A DNA stretch of 64,000 bases from Promicromonospora sukumoe. Its GTDB lineage: Bacteria; Actinomycetota; Actinomycetes; Actinomycetales; Cellulomonadaceae. Each line of letters opens with the position of its first letter. The stretch's first letter is position 1. A program made the translations under genes and the position numbers. This document shows positions 35,182-45,413 of this stretch, piece by piece. Location: the NCBI RefSeq assembly GCF_014137995.1, contig NZ_JACGWV010000001.1, forward strand, positions 124,001-188,000, given 5' to 3'. Under the pieces are notes generated by a model that saw nothing but the letters and a program-made list of their open reading frames with translations, did not search any database and was not told the DNA's origin.

Positions 35182-35945
35182 GCTCCGCGCCGGAGGAGCG
35201 CCGCACGCTCGACGGCCGCAGGGCGCTCGTGACGGGCGGCGCGAGCGGCATCGGCGCAGCGTGCGTCCGGGAGCTCGCCGCCCGCGGCGCGCACGTGACC
35301 GTGGCCGACGTGGACGGCGACGGCGCCAAGGCCCTGGCCGAGGAGGTGGGCGGCGAGGCGTGGGTCGTCGACCTGTCCGACACCCGGGCGCTCGACGACC
35401 TGAGCCTGGACACCGACGTGCTGGTGAACAACGCCGGCATCCAGCGGGTCAGCCCCATCCAGGACTTCGTGCCGGACGACTTCCGGCTGGTCCAGCGGAT
35501 CATGCTGGAGGCGCCGTTCCTGCTGGTGCGCGCCGCGCTGCCCGGCATGTACGCGCGGGGCTGGGGGCGGGTCGTCAACATCTCGTCGGTGCACGGGCTG
35601 GTGGCCTCGCCGTTCAAGTCGGCGTACGTGGCGGCCAAGCACGGGCTGGAGGGCCTGTCCAAGGTGACGGCCCTGGAGGGCGGCGAGCACGGCGTGACCA
35701 GCGTGTGCGTCAACCCCGGCTACGTGCGCACGCCGCTGGTGGAGAAGCAGATCGCCGAGCAGGCGCGGGTGCACGGCATCCCGGAGTCCGAGGTGATGGC
35801 GAAGGTCATGCTCGCGGAGTCCGCGGTGAAGCGCCTGGTGGAGCCGCACGAGGTCGCCTCGCTGGTCGGCTGGCTCACGGGCCCGGACGCCGCGATGGTG
35901 TCCGGCGCCTCGTGGACCGTCGACGGCGGCTGGAGCGCCCGGTGA
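35178..35945 (+). CDS. bdhA: 3-hydroxybutyrate dehydrogenase (SDR)
   Basis: 255-residue short-chain dehydrogenase, oxidising D-3-hydroxybutyrate to acetoacetate with NAD. Cofactor motif T19-G-G-A-S-G-I-G, NNAG at 84-87, catalytic S137, Y150 and K154. The stretches SSVHGLVASPFKSAYVAAKH and NPGYVRTPLVEKQI are characteristic of 3-hydroxybutyrate dehydrogenases rather than of generic SDRs. The GTG overlaps the transporter stop. CoA-transferase and thiolase genes follow, completing the ketone-body pathway. Confidence 0.9.
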   Translation: MSSAPEERRTLDGRRALVTGGASGIGAACVRELAARGAHVTVADVDGDGAKALAEEVGGEAWVVDLSDTRALDDLSLDTDVLVNNAGIQRVSPIQDFVPDDFRLVQRIMLEAPFLLVRAALPGMYARGWGRVVNISSVHGLVASPFKSAYVAAKHGLEGLSKVTALEGGEHGVTSVCVNPGYVRTPLVEKQIAEQARVHGIPESEVMAKVMLAESAVKRLVEPHEVASLVGWLTGPDAAMVSGASWTVDGGWSAR

Positions 35946-36024
35946 GGAACCGCCCAGCGGCGCGGCCGGGGTGTGACACTGGCACATGGCACGACCTGCC
36001 AGGACTGACGTGATGGAGGAGTCG

Positions 36025-36846
36025 ATGATGACTGGAGCACGTACCGGGTTCGACAAGGTGGTCGCGAGCGCGGCCGAGGCGGTGGCCGACATCCCGGACG
36101 GCGCCTCGCTGGCCGTGGGCGGGTTCGGCCTGTGCGGCAACCCGATCGCCCTGATCGAGGCCCTGCTCGCGCAAGGCACGAGCGGCCTGTCGGTGGTGAG
36201 CAACAACTGCGGCGTCGACGACTGGGGCCTCGGCGTGCTGCTGAACGCCCAGCGCATCCGCAAGATGACCAGCTCCTACGTGGGCGAGAACAAGGAGTTC
36301 GAGCGGCAGTTCCTCTCGGGCGAGCTCGAGCTGGAGCTCACCCCGCAGGGCACGCTCGCCGAGAAGCTCCGCGCCGGCGGCGCGGGCATCGCGGCCTTCT
36401 TCACGCGCACCGGCGTCGGCACCCAGGTCGCCGAGGGCGGCCTGCCCCGCAGGTACGACGGCGTGGGCGGGGTCGCGATCGCCTCCCCGCCCAAGGAGGT
36501 ACGCACCTTCGGGCCCGACGACGCCGAGTACGTGCTGGAGGAGTCGATCAGCACCGACTTCGCGCTCGTGCACGCCCTGCGCGGCGACCGGCACGGCAAC
36601 CTCGTGTTCAACAAGTCGGCGCGCAACTTCTCGCCGCTGGCCGCGATGGCCGGGCGCGTCTGCATAGCCCAGGTCGAGGAGCTCGTCGAGCCGGGGGAGA
36701 TCGACCCGGACACCGTGCACCTGCCGGGCGTCTACGTGCACCGGGTGGTGGAGGTCGGCACCGACATCGAGAAGCGGATCGAGCGCCGGACGGTGACGGA
36801 GCCCGCGGCGTCGTCGTCGGGCACGACCGGTACGAAGGGAGCCTGA
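36025..36846 (+). CDS. scoA: Succinyl-CoA:3-ketoacid CoA-transferase, subunit A
   Basis: 273-residue alpha subunit; transfers CoA from succinyl-CoA to acetoacetate. Motifs: GGFGLCGNPIALIEALL, VSNNCGVDDWGLGVLL, GELELELTPQGTLAEKLRAG, FFTRTGVGT. ATG 36025 follows GGAGGA at five bases; upstream ATGs at 35986 and 36013 lack this. The tail after about residue 250 is Ala/Ser-rich. Three bases separate its stop from the ATG of subunit B. Confidence 0.94.
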   Translation: MMTGARTGFDKVVASAAEAVADIPDGASLAVGGFGLCGNPIALIEALLAQGTSGLSVVSNNCGVDDWGLGVLLNAQRIRKMTSSYVGENKEFERQFLSGELELELTPQGTLAEKLRAGGAGIAAFFTRTGVGTQVAEGGLPRRYDGVGGVAIASPPKEVRTFGPDDAEYVLEESISTDFALVHALRGDRHGNLVFNKSARNFSPLAAMAGRVCIAQVEELVEPGEIDPDTVHLPGVYVHRVVEVGTDIEKRIERRTVTEPAASSSGTTGTKGA

Positions 36847-36849
36847 ACC

Positions 36850-37500
36850 ATGGCACTGACCCGACAGGAGATGGCCGCGCGCGCCGCGCGCGAGCTGGCC
36901 GACGGCATGTACGTGAACCTGGGCATCGGGCTGCCGACGCTCGTGCCCAACTACGTGCCGGACGACCGGCACCTGGTGCTGCAGTCCGAGAACGGCATCC
37001 TCGGCGTGGGCCCGTACCCCACCGAGGACGCCGTGGACCCCGACCTGATCAACGCGGGCAAGGAGACGGTGACGCTGCTTCCGGGCTCGTCGATCTTCGA
37101 CTCCGCGACGTCGTTCGGCATGATCCGGGGCGGCAAGATCGACGCCGCGATCCTGGGCGGCATGCAGGTCTCCGCCACGGGCGACCTGGCCAACTGGATG
37201 ATCCCCGGGAAGATGGTCAAGGGCATGGGCGGCGCGATGGACCTGGTGCACGGCGCGGGCCGCGTCATCGTGCTGATGGAGCACGTGGCGCGCGACGGGT
37301 CGCCCAAGATCCTGCGCGAGTGCTCGCTTCCGCTGACCGGCAAGGGCGTGGTCGACCGGATCATCACCGACCTGGCGGTGCTCGACGTGACGCCGTCCGG
37401 GCTGGTGCTGCGCGAGCTCGCGCCGGGGGTGACGGCCGAGGAGGTCGTCGAGAAGACGGAGCCGGAGCTCGCCGTCGAGCTGGTCGGCTCCGCGGGCTGA
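36850..37500 (+). CDS. scoB: Succinyl-CoA:3-ketoacid CoA-transferase, subunit B
   Basis: 216-residue beta subunit. The catalytic glutamate lies in S-E47-[22 protein letters not shown] and the [19 protein letters not shown] region are also typical of the family. Forms the active heteromer with subunit A and yields acetoacetyl-CoA for the thiolase that follows 87 bases downstream. Confidence 0.95.
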   Translation: MALTRQEMAARAARELADGMYVNLGIGLPTLVPNYVPDDRHLVLQSENGILGVGPYPTEDAVDPDLINAGKETVTLLPGSSIFDSATSFGMIRGGKIDAAILGGMQVSATGDLANWMIPGKMVKGMGGAMDLVHGAGRVIVLMEHVARDGSPKILRECSLPLTGKGVVDRIITDLAVLDVTPSGLVLRELAPGVTAEEVVEKTEPELAVELVGSAG

Positions 37501-37587
37501 GTGTGCGCGACCGTCGAGCCCGCGCGACCGCCGGGCTCACGCGCGAATCCGAGGGATACGCTGGGAAGAACGGCCAAAGGAGGTCTC

Positions 37588-38847
37588 ATGAGTGACGCAT
37601 TTGCTGCCCCGACGGGTGCCACGAGCACCGGTCCGGGCGCCACCGGCTCGGGCGCGACACACAGCGCCGACGACGTGGTGATCGTCTCCGCGGCACGCAC
37701 GCCGCAGGGACGGCTGAAGGGTTCGCTGTCGGCGCTGAGCGCCGTCGAGCTGGGCGCGGTGGCGGCGCGCAAGGCGCTGGAGGGCGCGGGCGCGCTCGCG
37801 GCCGACGTCGACAAGGTGGTGCTCGGCCAGGTGATCCAGGCGGGCGCGGGGCAGAACCCGGCCCGGCAGACGGCCGTGGCCGCAGGGGTGCCCTGGGACG
37901 TGCAGGCCGTGACGGTGAACAAGGTGTGCCTGTCGGGTCTGACGTCGATTATCGACGGCGCCCGGCTGCTGCGCACCGGCGAGGCGTCGGTGGTGCTGGT
38001 GGGCGGGCAGGAGTCGATGACCAACGCCCCGCACCTGCTGGCCGGCGCGCGGTCCGGGTTCGGCTTCGGCTCGGCCGAGCTGACCGACTCCGTGGCGCAC
38101 GACGCCCTGACCGACGCGTTCGACGACGTCTCGATGGGCATCTCGACGGAGGAGCACAACTCCGGCGACGTGTTCGTCTCGCGCGAGGAGCAGGACGCGA
38201 TCGCCGCCGCCTCGCACCAGCGCGCCGCGGCCGCCGCCAAGGACGGGTACTTCGAGGCCGAGCTGGCGCCGGTCTCGGTGCCCCAGCGACGCGGCGAGCC
38301 CGTCGAGGTGCGCACCGACGAGGGCGTGCGGCCGGACACGACGCCGGAGTCGCTCGCGCGGCTGCGCCCCGCGTTCAAGGGCGACGGGACGCTGACGGCG
38401 GGCAACTCGTCGCAGATCTCGGACGGCGCCGCGGCGCTCGTGCTCACCACGCGTGCCCGGGCCGAGGCCGCCGGGGTGCCCGTGCTCGCGACCGTTCGGT
38501 CGCACGGCCAGGTGGCCGGGCCGGACAACTCGCTGCACTCTCAGCCCGCGCGTGCGATCGGCCAGGCGCTGGAGCGCGAGGGCTGGTCGGCGGCCGACCT
38601 CGACCTCGTGGAGATCAACGAGGCGTTCGCCGTGGTGGTGGGCGTTTCCGCGAAGGCGCTGGGCGTGCCGCTGGACCTCGTCAACGTGCACGGCGGCGGC
38701 ATCGCGCTGGGGCACCCCGTGGGGGCGTCCGGCGCGCGGATCGCGGTGCACGCGGCGCACGAGCTGGCGCGGCGCGGCGGTGGCCGTGCGGCCGTCGGCC
38801 TGTGCGGTGGCGGCGGCCAGGGCGAGGCGCTCCTCCTGGAGGTCTGA
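37588..38847 (+). CDS. Acetyl-CoA acetyltransferase (thiolase)
   Basis: 419-residue thiolase; with acetoacetyl-CoA and CoA gives two acetyl-CoA. Nucleophile C114 in VNKVCLSG, HGGGIALGHPVGASG with the active His, and the C-terminal catalytic Cys in GLCGGGGQGEA. The N-terminal 28 residues are Ala/Thr/Gly-rich and outside the fold. AAAGGAGG precedes the ATG at ideal spacing. It ends the catabolic run from bdhA, and its product feeds the aceA-aceB shunt encoded upstream. Confidence 0.94.
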   Translation: MSDAFAAPTGATSTGPGATGSGATHSADDVVIVSAARTPQGRLKGSLSALSAVELGAVAARKALEGAGALAADVDKVVLGQVIQAGAGQNPARQTAVAAGVPWDVQAVTVNKVCLSGLTSIIDGARLLRTGEASVVLVGGQESMTNAPHLLAGARSGFGFGSAELTDSVAHDALTDAFDDVSMGISTEEHNSGDVFVSREEQDAIAAASHQRAAAAAKDGYFEAELAPVSVPQRRGEPVEVRTDEGVRPDTTPESLARLRPAFKGDGTLTAGNSSQISDGAAALVLTTRARAEAAGVPVLATVRSHGQVAGPDNSLHSQPARAIGQALEREGWSAADLDLVEINEAFAVVVGVSAKALGVPLDLVNVHGGGIALGHPVGASGARIAVHAAHELARRGGGRAAVGLCGGGGQGEALLLEV

Positions 38848-38875
38848 CGCGGGGCGCACCGCTGGTTGCCCGCTT

Positions 38876-38989
38876 CGCTGGTTGAGCTTGTCGAAACCTT
38901 GATGGGTCTCGACAAGCTCGACCAGCGATGCTCGACCAGCGGTGCGGGGTCTCGACAAGCTCGACCAGCGGTGGGGGCTCGACCAGCGA
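38876..38989. repeat. Cluster of REP-like repeats between thiolase and nhaA genes
   Basis: An inverted pair (left arm 38876-38898 containing GGTTGAGCTTGTCGAAACC, right arm 38904-38927 containing TCTCGACAAGCTCGACCAGC, two mismatches), another forward copy at 38947-38970 and two truncated copies (GCTCGACCAGCG, 38931 and 38978). It lies between convergent genes and can form hairpins that would stop transcription both ways. A unit also occurs within the livF-type gene. Confidence 0.85.
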
Positions 38990-39002
38990 GGCGCGGAGCG
39001 GG

Positions 39003-40301
39003 TCAGTGGGTCTCGTGGTCCTTGGCGTCGCCGATGAAGTCGTGCACGTCGTCCGGGCGGCCGTCGAGGTTCATGTCGTTGCTCCGCGCCTGCCGGGCGT
39101 CCCTGCGCAGCGCGACCGCGCCCAGGATCGCCGCGAGTACCGACGAGCCGAGGATCGCGATCTTCGCGCCGTCGGTGTGCTCGGAGTCGCCGAAGGACAG
39201 CTCGCTGATCAGCAGCGACACGGTGAACCCGATGCCCGCCAGCAGGCCGACGGGCAGCAGGTCGCGCACGCCGATCCCGTCGGGCAGGCGCAGCGGCGTG
39301 AGCCGGGTGACCAGCGCGGTGGTGCCGAGCACGCCGATCAGCTTGCCGAGGATCAGGCCGGCCGCGATCGCGGCGACGACCGGCTGGCCGAGCACGGCGC
39401 CCGGCCCGTCGCCGTCGACCAGGGAGACGCCCGCGGCGAAGAAGGCGAAGACGGGCAGCGCGAAGCCCGAGGAGAACGGCCGGATGCCGTGCTCGTAGCG
39501 GGTAGTGCGCGACGTCGGTTCGCCGTGCAGCGCGACCGCCGGCACGGTGAAGCCGAGCAGCACCCCGGCGATCGTCGCGTGCACGCCCGAGGAGTGCATG
39601 AGCGCCCACGCCACCACGGCGAGCGGCACCAGCAGGAACCACCGCGGGGAGCGGGAGCGCACGTGCCAGCCGAACAGCGCGACGCAGACGAGCGTGCCGA
39701 GCAACGCCAGCCAGTGGATCTCGGCGGTGTAGAAGACGGCGATGACGACGATCGCCAGCAGGTCGTCCACGACGGCCAGCGTGAGCAGGAACGTGCGGAT
39801 CGCCGCCGGCAGGCCGCGGCCGAAGATCGCGAGGACGCCGACGGCGAACGCGATGTCGGTCGCGCTGGGGATCGCCCAGCCGCGCAACGCCCCGGGGTCG
39901 CCGAGCAGCAGCACGGTGCCGGCGTAGATCAGCGCGGGCACGGCCATGCCGCCCACGGCCGCGATCATCGGGACGCCGGCCTCGCGCGGGTTGCGCAGGC
40001 TCCCGGCGACGAACTCCTGCTTGAGCTCCACGCCCACCACGAAGAAGAAGACCGCGAGCAGCCCGTCGGCGGCCCAGGTGGCCAGCGAGAGGTCGAGGTG
40101 CACGGGCAGCGGGCCGATCGCGGCAGGTCCCACGACGGCGTCGGACAGGGCCTGGTAGGAGGCGCGCCACGGCGAGTTGGCCCACACCAGGGCGACGAAC
40201 GCGGCCCCGATCAGCAGCGCGCCGCCGGTCGTCTCGCGGGACAGCCAGGTGCGCAGGCGCTGGACACGGGTGGGAGCGGGGGCGGGGGCGGAACCGGTCA
40301 A
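39003..40301 (-). CDS. nhaA: Na+/H+ antiporter NhaA
   Basis: 432-residue sodium/proton antiporter for pH and salt homeostasis; twelve helices. The ion-binding aspartates lie in LAVVDDLLAIVVIAVFY, and the conserved SATDIAFAVGVLAIFG is present; FFFVVGVELKQEFV and GIGFTVSLLI are further family marks. TTG start with AGAGGA upstream. The hydrophilic C-terminal tail (about 400-432) is Asp/Arg-rich. Monocistronic. Confidence 0.95.
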   Translation of the reverse strand: MTGSAPAPAPTRVQRLRTWLSRETTGGALLIGAAFVALVWANSPWRASYQALSDAVVGPAAIGPLPVHLDLSLATWAADGLLAVFFFVVGVELKQEFVAGSLRNPREAGVPMIAAVGGMAVPALIYAGTVLLLGDPGALRGWAIPSATDIAFAVGVLAIFGRGLPAAIRTFLLTLAVVDDLLAIVVIAVFYTAEIHWLALLGTLVCVALFGWHVRSRSPRWFLLVPLAVVAWALMHSSGVHATIAGVLLGFTVPAVALHGEPTSRTTRYEHGIRPFSSGFALPVFAFFAAGVSLVDGDGPGAVLGQPVVAAIAAGLILGKLIGVLGTTALVTRLTPLRLPDGIGVRDLLPVGLLAGIGFTVSLLISELSFGDSEHTDGAKIAILGSSVLAAILGAVALRRDARQARSNDMNLDGRPDDVHDFIGDAKDHETH

Positions 40302-40386
40302 CGGTCGTCCTCTCGGGTGCGGGGTCGGCTGAACCGGACCGGTCGACCCGGTCCACGCCGACCAGACTTCCCGGCACTCCCTGGGC

Positions 40387-40968
40387 TCACCCTACCGGGC
40401 CCGAGTCCTCTCCCGAGGCCTGCGCGCAGGCCGTGCGCAGCTTGGTGACCGTGTTCCAGTTGCGCGCCGTGGTGGGCGCGCCGACCGCCGTGTCGATGAC
40501 CTTGGGTGTCAGCTTGGACCGCCCGATCCCGTCCACGTAGTGCACGTACAGCACGCCCGCGGCCGTCGCGAGCATCTCCCGTCCGGGGCTGGCCAGGTCG
40601 AGCTTGGCGATGCCCGCCGCGTCCAGCTCGCCGAACGGCACGTGCACCTGCAGGTGGGACGGGTCGTCCCGGGCCGCGGCGGGGAAGGGGTTGGCGGCGG
40701 CGATCTCGTCCAGCCGGGCGGCGCTCAGCCCGACGGCGGCCACGTCCTGCCCGACCCGTGTCGCGAGCTGCTCCTGCACCAGCCGGGCGGCGTCGTCGGC
40801 GGTGCTCGCGCCCGAGGTGCCCGGCGTGACCACGAGGTTGCCGCTGTTCAGGAGGGTTCTCGCGGCGCCGAGACCGGCGTCCTCGGCGGCGCCGCGCAGG
40901 TCCGCGGAGGACACGCGCAGGCCGGGTCCGATGTTGACGGCGCGAAGCAGGACGGCGAAGGCAGCCAT
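40387..40968 (-). CDS. DUF1697 family protein
   Basis: 193 residues of a widespread family of unknown function (DUF1697). Typical marks are the start [21 protein letters not shown], and the C-terminal [12 protein letters not shown]. Soluble, no catalytic motif known. Single gene; the upstream region is shared with the PhoH leader. Confidence 0.85.
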   Translation of the reverse strand: MAAFAVLLRAVNIGPGLRVSSADLRGAAEDAGLGAARTLLNSGNLVVTPGTSGASTADDAARLVQEQLATRVGQDVAAVGLSAARLDEIAAANPFPAAARDDPSHLQVHVPFGELDAAGIAKLDLASPGREMLATAAGVLYVHYVDGIGRSKLTPKVIDTAVGAPTTARNWNTVTKLRTACAQASGEDSGPVG

Positions 40969-41346
40969 GTGACCATCCTGCCGCGAGAGCGTACCTCTCT
41001 GCGAGTTTTGCCATTCCTTGGAGGAAAAATCAAGCTATTGCCACCGTGTGAACAGTTCGTGACAACTTGCGACCCGCCGGGGCTGAGGTCTGGTCATGGG
41101 ATGGCAGGGCGCGTAGTTTCCACCTCAGGGACGGCACCCAGTCGCCCCTTCGGGAGGCCAACCTATGGAGTGCTCGCTCCGTGGAGAAGGGCCGGCCCCG
41201 GCTCTGCGCCACACCGCGGCGCACCGAGTCGGTCGCTCGGCCCATCCACCAGCCCCGGTTCGACCGGGTCGGTTCCGCCGGCAGGCGGTACCCGCCAGGT
41301 AGCGACGAGGCTGTCACGGCGTTTCGGCGCCGGAGGGAGAACCGCA
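40969..41346. other. 378-base gene-free stretch; long 5' leader of the PhoH gene
   Basis: Divergent intergenic region. The left part is AT-richer (40985-41060) and probably carries promoters, with TTGCCA on the plus strand at 41038 and TTGTCA on the minus strand at about 41060. The rest is GC-rich with several short hairpins (CCCCTTCGGGAGG at about 41147; GGCGGTACCCGCC at about 41286), so the PhoH mRNA may have a structured leader of some 280 bases. I could not match it to a riboswitch class; the c-di-AMP core GGGTGAATC is missing. Confidence 0.4.
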
Positions 41347-42732
41347 GTGAGCCATTCCGCACACACCACCCGTCCGTCCGACCAGAGTGCCGACGCCGCT
41401 CCCGGCGCGGCAGGTGACGAACGCAGGACCTTCGTCATCGACACGTCCGTGCTGTTGAGCGACCCGAAGGCGATGTTGCGGTTCGCGGAGCACGACGTCG
41501 TCCTCCCGATCGTCGTGGTCACGGAGCTGGAGGCCAAGCGCCACCACGCCGAGCTCGGGTACTTCGCCCGGAGCGCCCTGCGGATGCTGGACGAGCTGCG
41601 CGTGCAGCACGGCCGGCTCGACTCACCGGTCCCCGTGGGGGACACGGGTGGCACGCTCCGGGTGGAGCTCAACCACATCGACCCCTCAGTGCTGCCCGCC
41701 GGCTTCCGCCTGGGTGACAACGACACGCGCATCCTGGCCGTGGCCGCCAACCTGGCAGCCGAGGGCAGCGTCGTGACCGTCGTCTCCAAGGACCTGCCCA
41801 TGCGGGTCAAGGCCTCCGCCGTCGGCCTCCAGGCCGAGGAGTACAAGGCGGAGCTCGCGGTCGACTCCGGCTGGACCGGCATGCGCGAGATCGACCTCTC
41901 GGACGAGCAGATGGGCGCCCTCTGGGAGAGCGACTCCGTCGAGATCGCGGCCCTGGACCCCGCGACGGTCGAGGCGGCCTCGCCGCTCCTGGTGCACACG
42001 GGCATGGTCGTGCACTCGCCGGGCGGCTCCGCGCTCGGCCGCGTGACGGCGGACAAGCGCGTGCAGCTGGTCCGCGGCGACCAGGACGTGTTCGGCGTGC
42101 ACGGTCGCTCGGCCGAGCAGCGCGTGGCCATCGACCTGCTGCTCGACGAGGAGATCGGCATCGTCTCGCTCGGCGGCCGAGCAGGCACGGGCAAGTCGGC
42201 GCTCGCCCTGTGCGCCGGGCTGGAGTCCGTGCTGGAGCGGCAGAAGCACCGCAAGGTGCTCGTCTTCCGGCCGCTGTACGCGGTGGGCGGGCAGGAGCTG
42301 GGCTACCTGCCCGGGTCCGAGTCCGAGAAGATGAACCCGTGGTCGCAGGCCGTCTACGACACGCTCGGCGCCCTGGTCTCGCCGGATGTCGTCGAGGAGG
42401 TCATGGCCCGCGACATGCTCGAGGTGCTGCCGCTCACGCACATCCGCGGGCGCTCGCTGCACGACTCGTTCGTCATCGTGGACGAGGCGCAGTCCCTGGA
42501 GCGCAACGTGCTGCTCACGGTGCTCTCCCGGATCGGCCAGAGCTCGCGGGTGGTGCTCACCCACGACGTCGCCCAGCGCGACAACCTGCGGGTGGGCCGG
42601 CACGACGGCGTCGCCGCCGTGATCGAGGCGCTGAAGGGGCACCCGCTGTTCGCGCACGTGACCCTGACCCGGTCGGAGCGCTCGCCGGTGGCGGCGCTCG
42701 TGACCGACATGCTGGAGCGCCTGGAGGTCTGA
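41347..42732 (+). CDS. PIN domain-PhoH ATPase fusion
   Basis: 461-residue PhoH2-type protein. N-terminal PIN nuclease-like domain (about 28-165) with [23 protein letters not shown] and a late acidic motif [13 protein letters not shown]-terminal PhoH helicase-like ATPase (about 245-460) with Walker [13 protein letters not shown] (about 277-288), Walker [12 protein letters not shown] and [16 protein letters not shown]. Such proteins act as RNA helicase/RNase in actinobacteria (family knowledge). GTG 41347 has GGAGGGAGA upstream; the longer frame overlaps the DUF1697 gene and was rejected. Confidence 0.9.
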   Translation: MSHSAHTTRPSDQSADAAPGAAGDERRTFVIDTSVLLSDPKAMLRFAEHDVVLPIVVVTELEAKRHHAELGYFARSALRMLDELRVQHGRLDSPVPVGDTGGTLRVELNHIDPSVLPAGFRLGDNDTRILAVAANLAAEGSVVTVVSKDLPMRVKASAVGLQAEEYKAELAVDSGWTGMREIDLSDEQMGALWESDSVEIAALDPATVEAASPLLVHTGMVVHSPGGSALGRVTADKRVQLVRGDQDVFGVHGRSAEQRVAIDLLLDEEIGIVSLGGRAGTGKSALALCAGLESVLERQKHRKVLVFRPLYAVGGQELGYLPGSESEKMNPWSQAVYDTLGALVSPDVVEEVMARDMLEVLPLTHIRGRSLHDSFVIVDEAQSLERNVLLTVLSRIGQSSRVVLTHDVAQRDNLRVGRHDGVAAVIEALKGHPLFAHVTLTRSERSPVAALVTDMLERLEV

Positions 42733-42760
42733 CGCCGCACGGCAACCGCCCTCCGACATG

Positions 42761-42799
42761 CCAGACGCCCAGGTCACCGCAAATGACCTGGGCGTCTGG
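42761..42799. terminator. Strong hairpin after the PhoH gene
   Basis: A perfect 16-base stem, CCAGACGCCCAGGTCA with TGACCTGGGCGTCTGG around CCGCAAA. Just downstream, TTCTGGCA (42812-42819) can compete for the upstream TGCCAGA (42759-42765). Ends PhoH transcription. Confidence 0.8.
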
Positions 42800-42906
42800 T
42801 TCCTTCGGAACTTCTGGCACTGAGGAGGCGGGCCGGCCGGACGGAACCCCCCAGCCCCGCATGCCCGGCGGACCGCCTCCTCTGCGTGCAGTGCGACCAT
42901 AGCACC

Positions 42907-42925
42907 TTAGGTAAGGCTAACCATA
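42907..42925. promoter_or_regulatory. DtxR/IdeR-like iron box upstream of the GPP34 gene
   Basis: TTAGGTAAGGCTAACCATA agrees with the 19-base DtxR/IdeR consensus TWAGGTWAGSCTWACCTWA at 18 of 19 positions. It lies 88 bases before the GPP34 start; the upstream gene points toward it and is closed by a terminator, so GPP34 is the only annotated gene it can control. Confidence 0.65.
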
Positions 42926-42998
42926 GTCATGGCCGCGGGTGAGGTTCTCGGGGGGTTCTCGGTTACTGGTTCATTCGGGGCTTGTCTCGCTTGTCGGA

Positions 42999-43004
42999 TA
43001 TAGC
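42999..43004 (+). promoter_or_regulatory. -10 element of the GPP34 gene, predicted leaderless
   Basis: TATAGC ends eight bases before the ATG at 43013, and no ribosome-binding site intervenes. No clear -35 hexamer. Confidence 0.45.
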
Positions 43005-43012
43005 ATCGCCTC

Positions 43013-43780
43013 ATGCTGATTGCCGAAGACTTCCTGCTGCTTGCCGTCGACGACGAGACGGGCAAGCTCGCCAACGTCGACAACCTGGGTGTTCGCCTCG
43101 CCGGTGCCCTTCTCGCCGACCTCTCCGACGCCCGCAAGACCCTGCTGCGGGGTGCTCCGGAGGCCGGTGCCACCAAGGAGGAGCGCGAGAAGGCCGGTGA
43201 CGCCACGATCATCGTCACCGACAACGCCCCCACGGGCCACGTCGCCCTGGACGCCGCGCTGCAGGCCGTGCTCGCGACGCCCGACGCCCCGGCCCGCAAG
43301 GTCGTCGAGGCGATCTCCAAGGACGCCGAGGACAACCTGCTGGCCGCGCTCATCGAGCGGGGCATCCTGGAGAAGGAGGAGTCCAAGCTCTTCCGCATGC
43401 TCCCCGTGACCCGCTGGCCGGCCCCCGACTCGAGCCACGAGATCGCGCTGCGCGCCAACCTCGTCAAGGTCCTCGTCGAGGGCGCTGAGCCCGACGAGCG
43501 CACCGCGACCCTGATCTCCCTGCTGCACGGCTCGGGCCTCATCTCGAGCGTCGTCGGCAAGGAGCAGCGCAAGGCCGCCCAGGACCGCGCCGAGGAGATC
43601 GCCGGCAGCGAGTGGGGCGTCGCCACGGTCGCCACGCAGGTCGCCATCGCGGCCTCGGTCGCCGCCGTCGCCACGGTCGGTGCCGCCGTCGCGGCCGCCG
43701 TCATCATCGCGAACACCAAGGAGGCCGCGGAGGCCGAGGCCGCCGCGCTCCCGGCCGCCGAGGGCACCCCGGTCGCCTGA
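43013..43780 (+). CDS. GPP34 (GOLPH3-like) family protein with Ala-rich hydrophobic C-terminus
   Basis: 255-residue member of the GPP34 family, named for Golgi phosphoprotein 3, which binds phosphoinositides in eukaryotes; bacterial members are uncharacterised. The start MLIAEDFLLLAVDDETGKL is typical. The helical GPP34 domain spans about 1-190; a hydrophobic Ala/Val segment (about 206-236, VATQVAIAASVAAVATVGAA) may anchor it, with a short acidic tail. It is monocistronic, probably leaderless, and sits behind a DtxR-like iron box, which is unexpected for this family. Confidence 0.85.
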   Translation: MLIAEDFLLLAVDDETGKLANVDNLGVRLAGALLADLSDARKTLLRGAPEAGATKEEREKAGDATIIVTDNAPTGHVALDAALQAVLATPDAPARKVVEAISKDAEDNLLAALIERGILEKEESKLFRMLPVTRWPAPDSSHEIALRANLVKVLVEGAEPDERTATLISLLHGSGLISSVVGKEQRKAAQDRAEEIAGSEWGVATVATQVAIAASVAAVATVGAAVAAAVIIANTKEAAEAEAAALPAAEGTPVA

Positions 43781-43801
43781 CCGCACCCCCGCTGAACCGC
43801 A

Positions 43802-43834
43802 AGAGGGCCGCTTCCGTCACGGAAGCGGCCCTCT
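43802..43834. terminator. Convergent terminator between GPP34 gene and fumC
   Basis: A near-perfect 15-16-base stem, AGAGGGCCGCTTCCG with CGGAAGCGGCCCTCT and a three-base loop. Confidence 0.85.
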
Positions 43835-43853
43835 GTCGTGTGCGGCGGGCGGG

Positions 43854-45296
<1,443 letters not shown>

Positions 45297-45413
45297 GCTC
45301 CTATGGTGCCGCAGCCACGGCGTGGCATCGCACCGTAAGGCGTGACTCGTGTCACCCCGTCTCGCCCGAGCTCTTCCGCGCTCCTCCGGGACCGTTCGTC
45401 CAGGACCCCGAGG

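Noticed and set aside
40969..41346. c-di-AMP or other known riboswitch before the PhoH gene
   Set aside because: The conserved core sequences of known classes could not be found; kept only as an unassigned leader.
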